Source: Hypomyces perniciosus
Lineage: Eukaryota; Ascomycota; Sordariomycetes; Hypocreales; Hypocreaceae
Direction of reading: 5' to 3'
Assembly (NCBI GenBank): GCA_008477525.1
Contig: SPDT01000004.1
Coordinates: 4,278,001 to 4,342,000, forward strand
DNA: 64,000 nucleotides
The translations under genes and the position numbers were made by a program. Shown here piece by piece: positions 26,801 to 37,201 of this stretch (its first letter is position 1; the number at the start of each line of letters is the position of its first letter). Under the pieces are notes generated by a model that worked only from the letters and a program-made list of their open reading frames with translations, was not told the DNA's origin and made no database searches.

Positions 26801-27156
26801 TATATTAGCAGAAAGGTTAAAGATAAATATTAAATCATTTAATATAATTGCTATTTTATTAAAATAATAGGTTTAAATAAATAATTATATTAATAACTAT
26901 TTCAATAACTATATAAAATAAATAATAAACAAATTATATATATATATATAGAAGATTTAAATATAATTATTAGTATTTTAGTAAGTATTATTGCAATTAC
27001 TATAATAGTGCAGTAATTAACTATATAATTATACTTTTTAATATAGTAAACGTTTAAGTGATTACTTTTAGTGCAGTAATTACTTTTAAATAATTGCTTA
27101 ATATAACCGATATGCTCCTATATCCCTGTAACCTGGTCTTTAATATAGTCAGGTCG
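23894..27156 (+). mobile_element. Gypsy retrotransposon, RIP-degraded
   Basis: Starts with an LTR-like TGTTACGGGTCAGACC at 23,894. The plus strand at about 25,980-26,640 reads as Gypsy reverse transcriptase through stops: GPFIVYRE-like start, LLNKGFIRASNSLAAAPVLF, KPKRGMRFCVNYC, and downstream a decayed YIDDIL block. A possible LTR end (CAGGTCGTGATA) lies near 27,156; neither LTR could be fully delimited. It interrupts the Copia element on its left, so the elements are nested or abutting. Confidence 0.75.
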
Positions 27157-27912
27157 TGATATATATATATTATTTTTACTTAATTTATAGTTTTATTAAC
27201 TATTTTACTATATTTCTTTTTTATATATTTATTTAATTATATTCTGTCTATATTAATATTACTAAAAAGCTATATAATTTCAACTCTTTTTAATTAATAA
27301 TCTAATTTGAACATTTGAAGCTATATATAAAGATTTCCGATATATTTATATTAAATATATTCAATATTATTAGTATTTTATATATATTTAAGTAAAGATC
27401 TTTAACATCAAGTGCTATGATTTTAATATATATAAGGGAAGTTTTTAAAGTCTTTATATATTAAAGAGTATATATAACAATCTCGGGTACTAAGAGCTGC
27501 GATACTCTTAATAAATAGATAGTAGTTTGTAGAATAGACCCCGCAACAACCTGTCAACCTTAGTAACGGATACTTCCATATTCCGGCACATTTCTTTATT
27601 CTAACGAACATTCCTTCATTCCTCATCAGCTCGCAATAACAGCCAGATCTGTAAGTCTATGACGATATCATGATAACTAGATTACCTAGTTCAAGCACTC
27701 GGATAGTTAGCAGGTTTTGTGTATATAAGTAGCAGCTTTTCCCACCTAACTTGGGATCAGCAAGAGTGTCGAACTCAATCAACCGCCTGCCCCAGAACAA
27801 TTGTTGCAAGGAATACGGAGTTCTCAAGATTTATTGTCCTGCATTATCAAGAATGGATCAAAAGCTGGGATCAGTGGCAACCATTCATCGAGAGATTGGA
27901 TCTCATAAGCGG
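27157..27912. other. Island edge and promoter region of the PhyH gene
   Basis: AT-rich to about 27,470, then normal composition. GTATATAAGTAGCAGC at about 27,720 is a plausible TATA region for the following gene. Confidence 0.4.
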
Positions 27913-28825
27913 ATGAGTCGACCCAACAAACCCTCCGATCCCCGAGTGCAGCAGTTGATCGACCATGTGATCGAGTGCGGCTACGTCGTGATCCCTGACG
28001 CGTTTACCAAAGCAGATATTGACGAAGCCAAGGCTGAAGTGGCTCGTTTAACTGCCTCTCCGGAGGCGGGACCAGCTGCAGCCAAGGGACGGAACCCTTT
28101 TGAGGGACTACGCACGCAGCGCCTGTATGCCCTACCTAATAAGTCGAGGGTTTTTAACAAGTTTGCGCTGCACCCAGATATACTTACGCTAAACGATCAT
28201 TTCCTGGACCCGGGATATCTATTGAATACGCTTCAGAGCATAGTCGTGTTACCGGGGGAGAAAGCACAAACGTTGCATTATGACGACGGCTTTGTAAATG
28301 TTCCTAGGCCGCACCATCCCTTTGGAACAGTAAGTATTCATACCATCCGCTTCGAATAAGCATTTAATTGACTATGTTGATTTTAATACCAAACGCAAAT
28401 AGGGAGTCATGGTTCCCCTGGAAAACTACACATCCACCAACGGTGCCACCGTCGTTGTACCTAAATCGCACACCTGGGACTCCAATAGAGTTCCACAGCG
28501 ATCCGAGGCAATACCTGTCGTCACGCCTGCGGGAAGTATTGTGTTTTTCCTCAGCACGCTTTACCACGGCGCCGGAGCCAACACGTCAACCCAGAACCGC
28601 CCCGCGCTGACGGCGCAGTACTGCCAGCCATGGATACGGCCAATAGAGAACCACATCCTGTCGGTGGAGTGGGATAAGTTGGATGAGATACCGCCGAAGC
28701 TGGTTGATATGTTCGGATATAAGGTCGGGCCGCCATTTGTTGGGCATGTGGATGGGAAGAACCCAAGGGTGGCGTTGACGAGGTTGTTGGAGAAGTGGAA
28801 GAAACACGGGGATGCAAAGCTTTGA
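27913..28825 (+). CDS. Phytanoyl-CoA dioxygenase (PhyH) family protein
   Basis: Fe(II)/2-oxoglutarate-dependent oxygenase of the PhyH superfamily; substrate unknown. Exons 27,913-28,329 and 28,403-28,825 (73-nt phase-0 intron) give 279 aa; an in-frame ATG at 27,853 would add 20 residues. The metal-binding HxD is in LHYDDGF, the distal histidine in LYHGAGANTS, and the 2-oxoglutarate-binding arginine is likely in NRPALTAQY. The segment GVMVPLENYTSTNGATVVVP follows the intron as usual for the family. It is tail to tail with an F-box relic, and a 3' fragment of a paralogue lies at 12,720-12,915. It is the only clearly intact oxygenase in the repeat-rich half. Confidence 0.85.
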
Positions 28826-28965
28826 AAGATGAACGAGTAAAGTCCTTGCGTACTTTAGAAGCCCCTCTGGCTGTATAATAATAGGCTCTAGTCCTGCAAG
28901 TTGCTACTCTAGATCTCGCCAGTGGTGGATGTACATTGTTAATCCACGGGATTTGCTTACTCCAA

Positions 28966-29905
28966 TGTTCGACAGCCAACATCTCATTGCCATCCAGTCT
29001 TTTCCTGGCCCTCACCCCAACCATCTACTTGGCGAACGCTTTCCGGATCATGGTGGACAAAAGGTATCGTGATATAGTAGGGCCAACAAGTCGTTCGTAT
29101 CTTCCAAACTAGACCCAGCGGATCCCTCGGACCGGAGATCACGCCAGACACGCATTATGGCTCGTCGATGCTTGAATGGAGAAGTCAGTCGGGTAGATTG
29201 AACATGAGCCGCTAACCTCGAAATTGTTCACTCTAATCTTGAACGCTTGGTCAAGTGCTCTGCTGAAGACGCCTCTCGGGTCTGGTGGGAAGTGTTCAAA
29301 CTGGGCCAAGCAATGTTGTGGATTCCTTCTTCCCCCTATGTTGAAGCAGTAATATGAGCATTATATGGTTCTAATAGTCTTACGAGATACCCTTCGTACT
29401 TGTTCTTCTCAACTCCCATTCGACTGTATTTAAAGGCGAGTTGGAGATGCCGATGATGAAGCTTGAATAAGCCCTAATAGACTCGATTGGCGCTCTTATA
29501 TGCTTCGGGACAAGGGTGCTTTGGGGGTGTTAGCACGTTGAACTCGATAGCTGAGTGAAGTTTAATGTATTTTTGCATACCTATCGATCAGGGACGTTAC
29601 GGGCGATGACAGTAAGGTCAGCTGAGGAGCTACGCCTTGGAAGTTGAGGTGATATATATAGCATTCTGGAGTGAGCGATAAGTATGGGATAGAACAATCT
29701 AAGTATATGGCGGGAGATTGTCTAGGATATGGCGCAGTATGTCGACCGGCAGTTCAAGGATGGCGCAACCCGAGCTCTGCTGAACACTGGTGAGCAGAAG
29801 ACGAGATGTTCCGATGACTAGACCCTCCATAATGATCTTAGTAACACAGGCAATGATGAAGGGCCGGAACTGGACAGCCAGAGGTTGGATTGTAGGATTC
29901 TTCAA
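28966..29905 (-). pseudogene. F-box protein, degenerate paralogue
   Basis: Decayed copy of the gene at 13,014-14,081. The N-terminal part (NPTIQPLAVQF, IMEGLVIGTSRLLL, ILELPVDILRHILDNLPPYT) aligns with NPTIQPLAVQF, MMEDLVRGTSHILL and IAELPVEIIPHILEALPLHA of the intact copy. A stop follows directly, and several frameshifts and stops occur to the C-terminal region near 28,966-29,040, where DNA similarity (CCTCACCCCAACCAT) is still clear. Confidence 0.75.
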
Positions 29906-30358
29906 GTCTATCCTTCATGCACAGAAATACTTCCAGCTGTTCGATACCAGTCATGATCACGCAGCTTCAAAACCATCATGAGCCCGCTCACAGCATTGCG
30001 TCTTCTTGTATCTGGCGGGTCTCACAGATTTCGCGACCTACGCGCCAAATGAGTATGCATGGAGTGTGTGAAACGTCACCGAGCGAACAAGTTCGATACG
30101 CCGATATATCCACACTACACACTCTGTCCTCGAAAGAGGAGCACTACTGCTAGATCGAGTTTGCTGTGGACCATTTGACCTTCACCCACTGACACCTTCT
30201 GTCAACGGCTATGGGGGGAAAAGAAACAAAGTATGTACATAACCTATTCAACACTTCCTCTCATTCACTCTCATTTCATCCACAAGCTCTCATTCCCCAA
30301 CCGAGACGTCATAGCAGAAACAGGGCTTTCATAGGGGTTAGTAGGTGGTGCTTCAAGC
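29906..30358. other. Intergenic
   Basis: No supported coding sequence. Leads into the 5S rRNA pair. Confidence 0.4.
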
Positions 30359-30477
30359 ACATACGACCATATCTATTGGAATATACGGGATCCCGTCCGC
30401 TCTCCCATAGTCAAGCCAATAAGAGGCAGATTAGTAGTCAGGTGGGTGACCACTGGCGAACACCGGCTGTTGTATGT
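30359..30477 (+). rRNA. 5S rRNA gene, variant 1
   Basis: A 119-nt sequence starting ACATACGACC and ending TGTTGTATGT, which pair as helix I. It contains the conserved CCCGTCCGCTC and GGTGGGTGACCAC blocks of fungal 5S rRNA, and T-rich sequence follows. Helix II (TCTATTGG with CCAATAAGA) differs from the neighbouring copy, but pairing is kept. Function or pseudogene status cannot be told from sequence alone. Confidence 0.85.
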
Positions 30478-30561
30478 CGTTCTTTTTTGGCTTTTTTTTG
30501 CATTTTCTATAGACTACCGAGGTTGGGAATCATGATAGCCTGACTGAAGCCATCTCCAAGC

Positions 30562-30680
30562 ACATACGACCATAGGTAGTGGAAAATTCGGGGTCCCGTC
30601 CGCTCCCCCATAGACAAGCCACTAACCGGCAGATTAGTAGTCAGGTGGGTGACCACTGGCGAACACCGGCTGTTGTATGT
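30562..30680 (+). rRNA. 5S rRNA gene, variant 2
   Basis: Second 119-nt 5S sequence, same orientation, 84 bp after the first. Same termini and conserved blocks; helix II is here GGTAGTGG with CCACTAACC. Followed by a strong T run (Pol III terminator). Such dispersed 5S genes are normal in filamentous ascomycetes. Confidence 0.88.
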
Positions 30681-30975
30681 TTTATCTCTTTTTTTTGCTG
30701 TTTTTTCGTCGTGATCTGGATCCGGGGGACGGGCTGTTACGAGCACAGAGTCGACAATGATACCCTCGTCTAATGACTACTATTGGAGTATATATAATGC
30801 TCAAGTTGCCGGGTAGTAAGAGAGAGAAAACAGCACATAAACCTTGTCTTTTATAATACAAATCCTCTCGTTGATTTAACTTGCATCAAACAGCCATTAT
30901 TGATCCCAGCATCCACCTACAACAACTGGCTGGTTCCCTTGCCATCTAGTGGCCTACTGGATGACACGTTGGACG
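30681..30975. other. Intergenic
   Basis: Nothing recognised. Confidence 0.3.
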
Positions 30976-31503
30976 CTAAGGCCCATCTCTTTGTTGGACT
31001 TTCAACATAGACTTGGCGAGGTAATTCTTTGCGTCCTCAGACTCGCAGTCGACAAGGACGTAGCCATCATATTCCTTCATCTTGTTCTTCGCAAGGTCAA
31101 CAATGGCATCCTTCTCTGCGTAACTCGAAAGATGTAGTCTGGGCATCCACCGGTCGCGTTCTTCGACCTCATTTTCTTCGTCTTTATCATCCTCTTGACC
31201 ATCCCTTGTTCTCCCTTACTGTTGGGACCAGTGTTCAAGTCGAAGTACCAGTCCTTTCTGCGCCGTCTAGGACCGAAGAAACGCTCATCCGGTACAGGTA
31301 TATTCCAGTATAATCAGTCAAACGTCCAGCTCTTTCGTGCTACGTAATCCAGCCAGAATCGTCCAGTTTTCCAAGAAGACCACATATAATCTGAGACTTT
31401 GGGAGTATCAGTCGTGGGAGTGATTGTTGTGTTGTCGGCAGGAGGACCGCGGCTCAATAACGAGCTGTTCGGAGGCTGTGACGGCCTCTTCTACCTTTTC
31501 CAT
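30976..31503 (-). pseudogene. Unknown small gene with frameshifts and a nonsense codon
   Basis: Three minus-strand segments read as one protein if small lesions are bridged: an ATG-started MEKVEEAVTASEQLVIEPRS (from 31,503); then PADNTTITPTTDTPKVSDYM through RFWLDYVARKSWTFD, TGA, and LYWNIPVPDERFFGP to DWYFDLNTGPN; then an acidic DKDEENEVEERDRWMPRL through YAEKDAIVDLAKNK to VQQRDGP and TAG at 30,976-30,978. The internal TGA would be Trp in the intact frame. I do not recognise the family. An intron explanation for one of the frame changes is possible. Confidence 0.35.
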
Positions 31504-32217
31504 GGCCTTCACCAAGCTTCATTGACAGTGTGATACACATGCAAAAATCACACGGCCTGTTTGTTGTCGGATAACACGATCAATAAGTGGATCATGAATT
31601 ATGTACCCAGAAGGTATTGCGTTCTGCAGGCACTAGAAAATGGCTGGCTAGGAAACCAGCGAGGATGGAGGAGGAGACAAGAAGAGAAACGGGAAGTGAA
31701 TATACGTTGGATTCTGGGTGACTTCCTCGCAACAACACCTTACTGGCCAAAATCCGGGAATCCTTGGAGGCCTAGCGGGGACCACGATTCACGTGGCACG
31801 TAAAATACACGGACTCGAGAACGGGTGCAACCGTATTAGGTTGTTGTAATTAGTGTCAGCTCCCGCCACTAATCTTGAGTGCATTCACATTAGATTATGG
31901 TTAATATAAGCTTGCTGAATGACGGAGTACATCGGGCGGCAAGGCATATAAGCTGTTTGCTAATATAGAGAGACTCTAAATCGTTTGAATATACTCTGTA
32001 AAAGGGAAAAAAAAATGAGGCCATCTTAAATCAGACTTAGCTTTGACTTCTGGCACCACTCGGTCCTGCACTTCAAATTGGTATGGGTAATATACTCGTA
32101 GGATTGGCAAACACAAAAGGACTTATTACCCCACCTCCTATGAAGAGACATTTACGAAGTACTGATACGGAGTATGAAGGCTGGGGCCAAATGACATGCT
32201 TCAGTTTACTCGTACAT
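31504..32217. other. Intergenic
   Basis: No supported gene or RNA. Confidence 0.35.
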
Positions 32218-32589
32218 CTAGCAATACCCCTGCACCATAGTGTTACAGTGCGTATGCATGATCCCCCCCTGAATAAAATACCTTTTGCAGATTTCGCCGT
32301 GGCCACTTGCTGCTCCTGTTGCTGACCGAGTAACTATAGCTGGCTTCATCTTTAGAATATCATCAATTTCACGATGAAGGGCATATATATTAAGTCGGGC
32401 GTTTAGCTGGATTTCTTCTTGATAGCCGATAAGTTGAACTGTACGGAGTACTGCAGGGGTATTTACAAATAGCAATCGTCTCCAGGAAAGGGGAGCACCA
32501 TGCCTGTCTAGCGCCCAATGGAGCCTCCACTCCATGCCCGACTTTAGAGCAGCACCCTTGACAGGATCCTCATTCGCTTTACATGCCAT
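32218..32589 (-). CDS. Hypothetical protein, possibly a gene fragment
   Basis: A 123-codon ATG-started frame on the minus strand with a plausible amino-acid composition (for example MEWRLHWALDRHGAPLSWRR and NARLNIYALHREIDDILKMK). No family recognised, no flanking exons found, and the neighbourhood is rich in relics, so it may be a remnant or a chance frame. Confidence 0.25.
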   Translation of the reverse strand: MACKANEDPVKGAALKSGMEWRLHWALDRHGAPLSWRRLLFVNTPAVLRTVQLIGYQEEIQLNARLNIYALHREIDDILKMKPAIVTRSATGAASGHGEICKRYFIQGGIMHTHCNTMVQGYC

Positions 32590-34053
32590 CTCGAGCAGTG
32601 TCGTACTCGCACGAAGTAGATCTATCCGACATTGTGTTGAGATCCGCCTTTTAGCGCAGAAGCTCGAGCACCCTCACGCTATAATACGAGTATTAGGCGC
32701 GCTTGTCGTATCGCCCCCCTCATGTTACAATAAGGTGACAAAAGTATCTAAACATGAAAAAATCGGTTATAGTGGCTTGTAGTGGGCTTGTAGTGAATGA
32801 GAAAAAGAGGACATTTTTAAACCTCAGCAAATCGATTAATATTAAATTTAAAACGCAGTATATATATACATATAACATATAGCCTCCTAATATGTTTTTA
32901 GATTTTTTATAGATTGATTGTAAAGGTTTAAAATTAGTGTGTTTTGGTGTAAAATGGTTTATGTTCGGATACTTTGGGACCTCAACTTTAGGATCGGCGA
33001 TCCGGAGCAGTCCCCATGACTAGGTGGGAGAAACTCCGTGAGTGTGTTTGTTGTGCTAGAGAGAAAACGCAAATGTCCTTTTGCCAGCGCTTGCATCTGA
33101 GTACGTCGTTGTCAAGGGTGTGCTGGTAGGAATGTTGTCTATAATGGACGCGAAGTCTAGATAGGAATGGCGTAAAAGAGTACTCCGTAGGGAAACAGTG
33201 ATCGTCCGGCAAGACCTTGGCTTAGGTTTAATTTTCGTATAAGAAACCTAGGACCAAGATAACCATTGCAGACCGCCGAAATCGGCTTGGCAATATAATT
33301 GAAGTATAGGAGTGTCTAAAGTCCTGGTTTAAAGTTTTAGTACAAAGTAAATTCCTTTATATTTATTCGGCTTTTATAGAGTAGGTTTTTAGTAATACTC
33401 TAAGACCCCTGCTAGCTTAATGTATTATTTACAAAGGAGGATTATTACTCTTTACTTTCACTTTACAGATCCCTATTAATTTTCATATAGACTATCATTT
33501 GTTTAGAAATATTTAGGCGTAAAGGATTACACTTAATACCTCTTAATCCTCAAAGGTAATAGTAACCTAAGTATATTCAATTACTTTAATACTTAATTAC
33601 TAAGCCAAAGAGTAGATTAATTCGAGCCTGAAAGGATTTAGGAAGCTATTCTTACTGTATTATCTATATTATCTATAGATGGGCTATGTTACTAGAAGTA
33701 GGGACCCTGTTTACCTAGTTCTCTTAGTTTAGGATCAGCGTAACGAGCCAGCAAACGTTTTTACCTCCCGAGAAAGGTAAAGCTCTCTAAGCATTAGCAT
33801 AAACCACTTTTTACAGGCATATATACGGAGTAGACAAGCGTAACTAACTCCATAAATCTCATTAGGCGAACCTCTAGTATTATAAAGTGGGTCTGAATAG
33901 ATCAGTGCCTACTTCTCGTTCGACTATAATAACGTCGTCTTTTACCTGCCTTACCTTCCATCTACATTTCAACTATCATACTCTTTTCAATAACACCCTC
34001 AACAACTCAATTTCTTTAGGCCTTTCAAGCAAGCATACACCATCGCCTACATC
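32590..34053. other. Intergenic, partly AT-rich
   Basis: AT-rich sequence at about 32,800-33,700 without recognisable domains. The last 100 bp are the presumed promoter and leader of the KP4-like gene. Confidence 0.4.
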
Positions 34054-34485
34054 ATGAAAATTCAATCACTCTTCTCCCTAATCACCTTCTCTTTGGCGAC
34101 AGGTGCCTCTGCCGGTATTAATTGCCGTGGCAGCATCTACTGTCAGAAACATAACGGAATCGCCCGATATTACGACCTATCTTCAAAGCTGATCCCATAT
34201 CGAATTTACCAAAATGGCGAGCATATAATGTGCAATGTTTACGAATCAGCCCCTGTCATTGAATCTTGTCTCTTCCTGCAAGGCACAACATCTGGTGTTC
34301 CTGGGATTGCAATTCAAAATCTCTTATTGCAACTGAAAAACCATGGTTGCAATGAGTGCGGGAGCGTGCCAATCTTTTATCTAAATGGCGTTGCTGATGG
34401 AATTTTGACTTCTAACTTTGTTACTCACTCTCACGTTCACTGCCCGGGTCTCGGTTCAGGTTTGGCTCAGGCCTATATTTGTTAA
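34054..34485 (+). CDS. KP4 killer-toxin-like secreted protein
   Basis: Single-exon, 143 aa. A hydrophobic signal peptide of about 20 residues (ending GASA) is followed by GINCRGS, the hallmark N-terminus of the mature KP4 family. The mature part has eight cysteines including HGCNEC, fewer than the ten of the founding viral protein. KP4-like proteins are small secreted proteins, some of which block calcium channels; the fungal chromosomal homologues are mostly of unproven role. The frame is intact with no sign of decay, unlike the relics around it. A decayed GH18 chitinase lies 2.7 kb downstream. Family confidence is good; activity is not implied. Confidence 0.78.
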   Translation: MKIQSLFSLITFSLATGASAGINCRGSIYCQKHNGIARYYDLSSKLIPYRIYQNGEHIMCNVYESAPVIESCLFLQGTTSGVPGIAIQNLLLQLKNHGCNECGSVPIFYLNGVADGILTSNFVTHSHVHCPGLGSGLAQAYIC

Positions 34486-35045
34486 GGACTCTTGTCAATG
34501 ATGGCAGGAATGGACTCGGGGACGAGATGATAATGCCCGTGTTGACGACACTGATGGCTAAGACCCCGGATCAGTATATATTTGGTCAGCTACTTTCATG
34601 TATATAACAAGCTGCTTTTCCCACCTATGATGGGGAAGGCAATCATTATACGTCAATGTTGACAGAGGCATCCGTATATAGAAATAGAAGCCGGGGGCGA
34701 TTTTATTATGCAATAGTCCCGGGCTCCTCATATAAACTCCGAACCCTGGATGGAGATTTGGAATGTCTTGGCGTCAGCCACTGGCACCGTCGGATAAGCC
34801 TTTCATAAGAGCAGCCACGATTTCGATTTAGACATAGGCAAATTCACAACAACGCCCGAGTGCACATCGACCCAGTTTACAACCTAACACGAGGTGCTTC
34901 CCACAAGCAATGGCGCTGAGATACACAAGTGGATCTCGCCATTCAGTATCGACCGGACACAGGAACGCATTTGAGACCAGGCCCAATAACCGCGAATTCA
35001 ACATGGACTCACACCTAAAAACAAAAAAAAAGACACGCGAAAAAT
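34486..35045. other. Intergenic
   Basis: No gene supported. A stretch at 34,599-34,635 resembles the TATA/leader region of the PhyH gene near 27,717 (about 29 of 36 positions). Confidence 0.4.
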
Positions 35046-35059
35046 AAGCCGATACTACA
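35046..35059 (+). repeat. Target-site duplication, left (retroposon copy 2)
   Basis: AAGCCGATACTACA at 35,046-35,059 recurs at 35,885-35,898, directly flanking the element. Confidence 0.85.
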
Positions 35060-35884
35060 CAACTCTCCCCTGTAAAAATTCTCCCACGCTAGCAGCTGTT
35101 ATAGCTTGTTAACGTGCGGGGTAATTTTTGCAGGCCTACCGGCCTGTCTCTCCGCTTGGGCTTGCCGGGCCCTAACAACGCATAAAGAGGAAGGAATTCG
35201 GAGAGCTTCACCTTCCTCGAGAGCTGGCTACGAAATCTACGCAGCTCTGCTGCCAACACGTTGCCTCCTAGGAAGCAACAGCCGACACATCGTCTCGTAA
35301 GAGACATATTGCCTCGCGAGAGGCCCCGAAAACGCGTCGCCTCGCAAGAGGTCCCGACACTCTGCCTCACAGAGGCACTACTGTTGTCTCGCAAGAGGCA
35401 CAGCCGACACATCGTCTCGCAAGAGACACATCGCCTCGCCAGAGGCACCGCCAATACATCGCCTCGCAAAAGGCACTACTATCGCCTCGCAAGAGGCACA
35501 GCCAACACACCGTCTCGCAAGCCTCGGCCTGCCCTGAACCACTTGCTAGACCTCATAGAGGGCTCAGCAGCCAACACTCAGGTTTTTCCCCTCTGCAAGG
35601 AGGGTTTTTCATCCTGGTGCCTGAATCCTGAGGCCCTAGGCCTCGAATCCTTTCCTTTGTCCGGCGAAACGTAGCGAACGGCTATAAGGTCAACACCTCC
35701 GGCTATTCTCTGGCAGCTTGCTGGCCAGTTAGGCCGGTCTTGAACTGACAGGACCACGTGGAGGTGACCCAATATTGTATCCATGGATGCGATAAAGACC
35801 TTGGCTGGCTCCTACCGTCCAGATGCCTAGATAGGCCTGTGTATTTAGCACCAATAGGACGTTAATAATAACAACAACAACAAC
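35060..35884 (+). mobile_element. Non-autonomous retroposon, copy 2, with hairpin array
   Basis: An 825-bp insertion flanked by a perfect 14-bp direct repeat. Its 5' end (CAACTCTCCCCTGTAAAAATTCTCCCACGCTAGCAGCTGTTA region) and 3' end (AATAGGACGTTAATAATAACAACAAC) match the element at 14,691. The 3' end also resembles the tail of the resident LINE (GTGGACGTAAATAATAAAACAAAC), suggesting the LINE machinery moved it. The GC-rich middle contains the hairpin array described separately. No conserved coding sequence is evident. Confidence 0.7.
35292..35520 (+). repeat. Array of about ten GCCTC-GCAA-GAGGC hairpins
   Basis: Short inverted repeats at 35,292, 35,311, 35,339, 35,364, 35,386, 35,414, 35,433, 35,461, 35,484 and a partial one at 35,512. 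Each is a 5-bp stem (GCCTC/GAGGC or GTCTC/GAGAC) closed by a loop that is mostly GCAA, with GTAA, GCGA, GCCA and ACA variants. Both stem types stay paired, so stem changes covary. Spacing is irregular (19-28 bp), so it is not a simple tandem copy. Confidence 0.8.
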
Positions 35885-35898
35885 AAGCCGATACTACA

Positions 35899-36583
35899 AA
35901 GCGAGGTGAAAAGGCGTGTTGGGGAGGCCTACGATGGCATTTAAGTGAAGCCTACAACCCACTAATAGCTAAAGGAGTAACTCATGATAAAAGCCTTTAA
36001 GCCGAAAGGGGCTACTCCAACAGGGCTGCTTTTAATAATATTAGACTAAAACTATCCGCTTATCTTTTACAGCCGCGCGCAGATATATAAAATCGGTGAT
36101 AGAGTTAACGGATCCCAAGTGCATTGCGCAGTTACCCTTTCTTATAGCTATAGCGGAGGTCGATAAGGAACGATATATAGACAGATGTATCTTTGCAGTC
36201 GCTATTTATACATTACTAGTAAAATAACTAGCAGTAAAAGTAGCATTTATTAACTTTTAGAGTTTTAAGCGATTTTTAAGGATAAGGAATAGTAAATTTA
36301 TACCCCTTTTCTTTAAGTATAGCTATAAACAGCCACGAATATATAGAAAATAGATTTTGCTGATACTCTGTTTTAAATTAACTATTTTATAGATAAACTC
36401 TTTATTACTGACAGCTCTTTTTTAAGCCTGGCTTAGTTTTAATATTCCCTAGCCTCGGCGCCTTTAGGGGAGGGAGAAGATAAGCTTTTAAAAACTGTCT
36501 ATATCCTGTCTCAGCGCTTAAAAATTATTAGTATCTCTGACATTATAATTAGTGACGAAATCTTCTATCTTTAAACTTTATCT
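35899..36583. other. Intergenic, moderately AT-rich
   Basis: Many stops and no recognised domain. Possibly old repeat sequence. Confidence 0.35.
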
Positions 36584-37201
36584 ATGGATATAGCAGAACC
36601 GCGATAGGACCAATTAATCGAATTCTATTTAAACTATCTACCAGTAAACTTTTCAGGCGAATTGCTGTTCCTTTCTGACCTAAATGCAGATAGCTCGGAG
36701 AGTGAAGCCCCGTTATCTGATGACGATACGAGGAACAGCTTAAGCGTCTTAAGCATTTCAAGCTATGAGTCGATGTGTAGGCTAAGTATCCCGACACTGG
36801 CTATGCAGCAGTTTTACCTCTCGGTAGCCCGCGCGGCTCTATAGATGCTAGCACTGGAGCATATGATGCTTGTGGTAGACCTGTAAGCTGGCGAGAATTG
36901 GCATAAATTCTGGTATTATACGGGCGACTTAACGCCAAAAGCATGATGGACGAACAACACGGCATTTGTCCCCTAAGATGAGGTGTTGGAATGCTGGCGG
37001 AAGGTGGGAAGGAAGCATTTAAAGGCGGAACTTGAGGTGGAGCTTTTAGATGATGAGGATGCTGTGTAGGATATTATACTTGATATCGATTAGGATGGAC
37101 TTTCAGCGATAATGAGTGAGTGTATTCTGTCTACTGAGATACCCTCCAGAAAGCCGCGAGGATGCAATACTGACGCCGAGCGCTGCAGCACAATCTTATG
37201 A
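36584..37201 (+). pseudogene. Unknown gene remnant with multiple transition-type stops
   Basis: One frame of 205 codons from ATG 36,584 to TGA 37,199 is interrupted only by single stops, nearly all of which could come from CAG, CAA or CGA by C-to-T. Intervening sequence is protein-like: SDLNADSSESEAPLSDDDTR, LAMQQFYLSVARAAL, AGENWHKFWYYTGDLTPKA, DEVLECWRKVGRKHLKAELE. The N-terminal part is acidic and serine-rich. No family recognised; transposon origin is possible. Confidence 0.5.

Noticed and set aside
35292..35520. CRISPR-like array
   Set aside because: Repeats are short hairpins with irregular, non-unique spacing in a eukaryotic retroposon; no cas genes are present.
35089..35674. Open frames on both strands across the hairpin array
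   Set aside because: They arise from the low-complexity CGCCTCGCAAGAGG repeats; translation is repetitive with no family resemblance.
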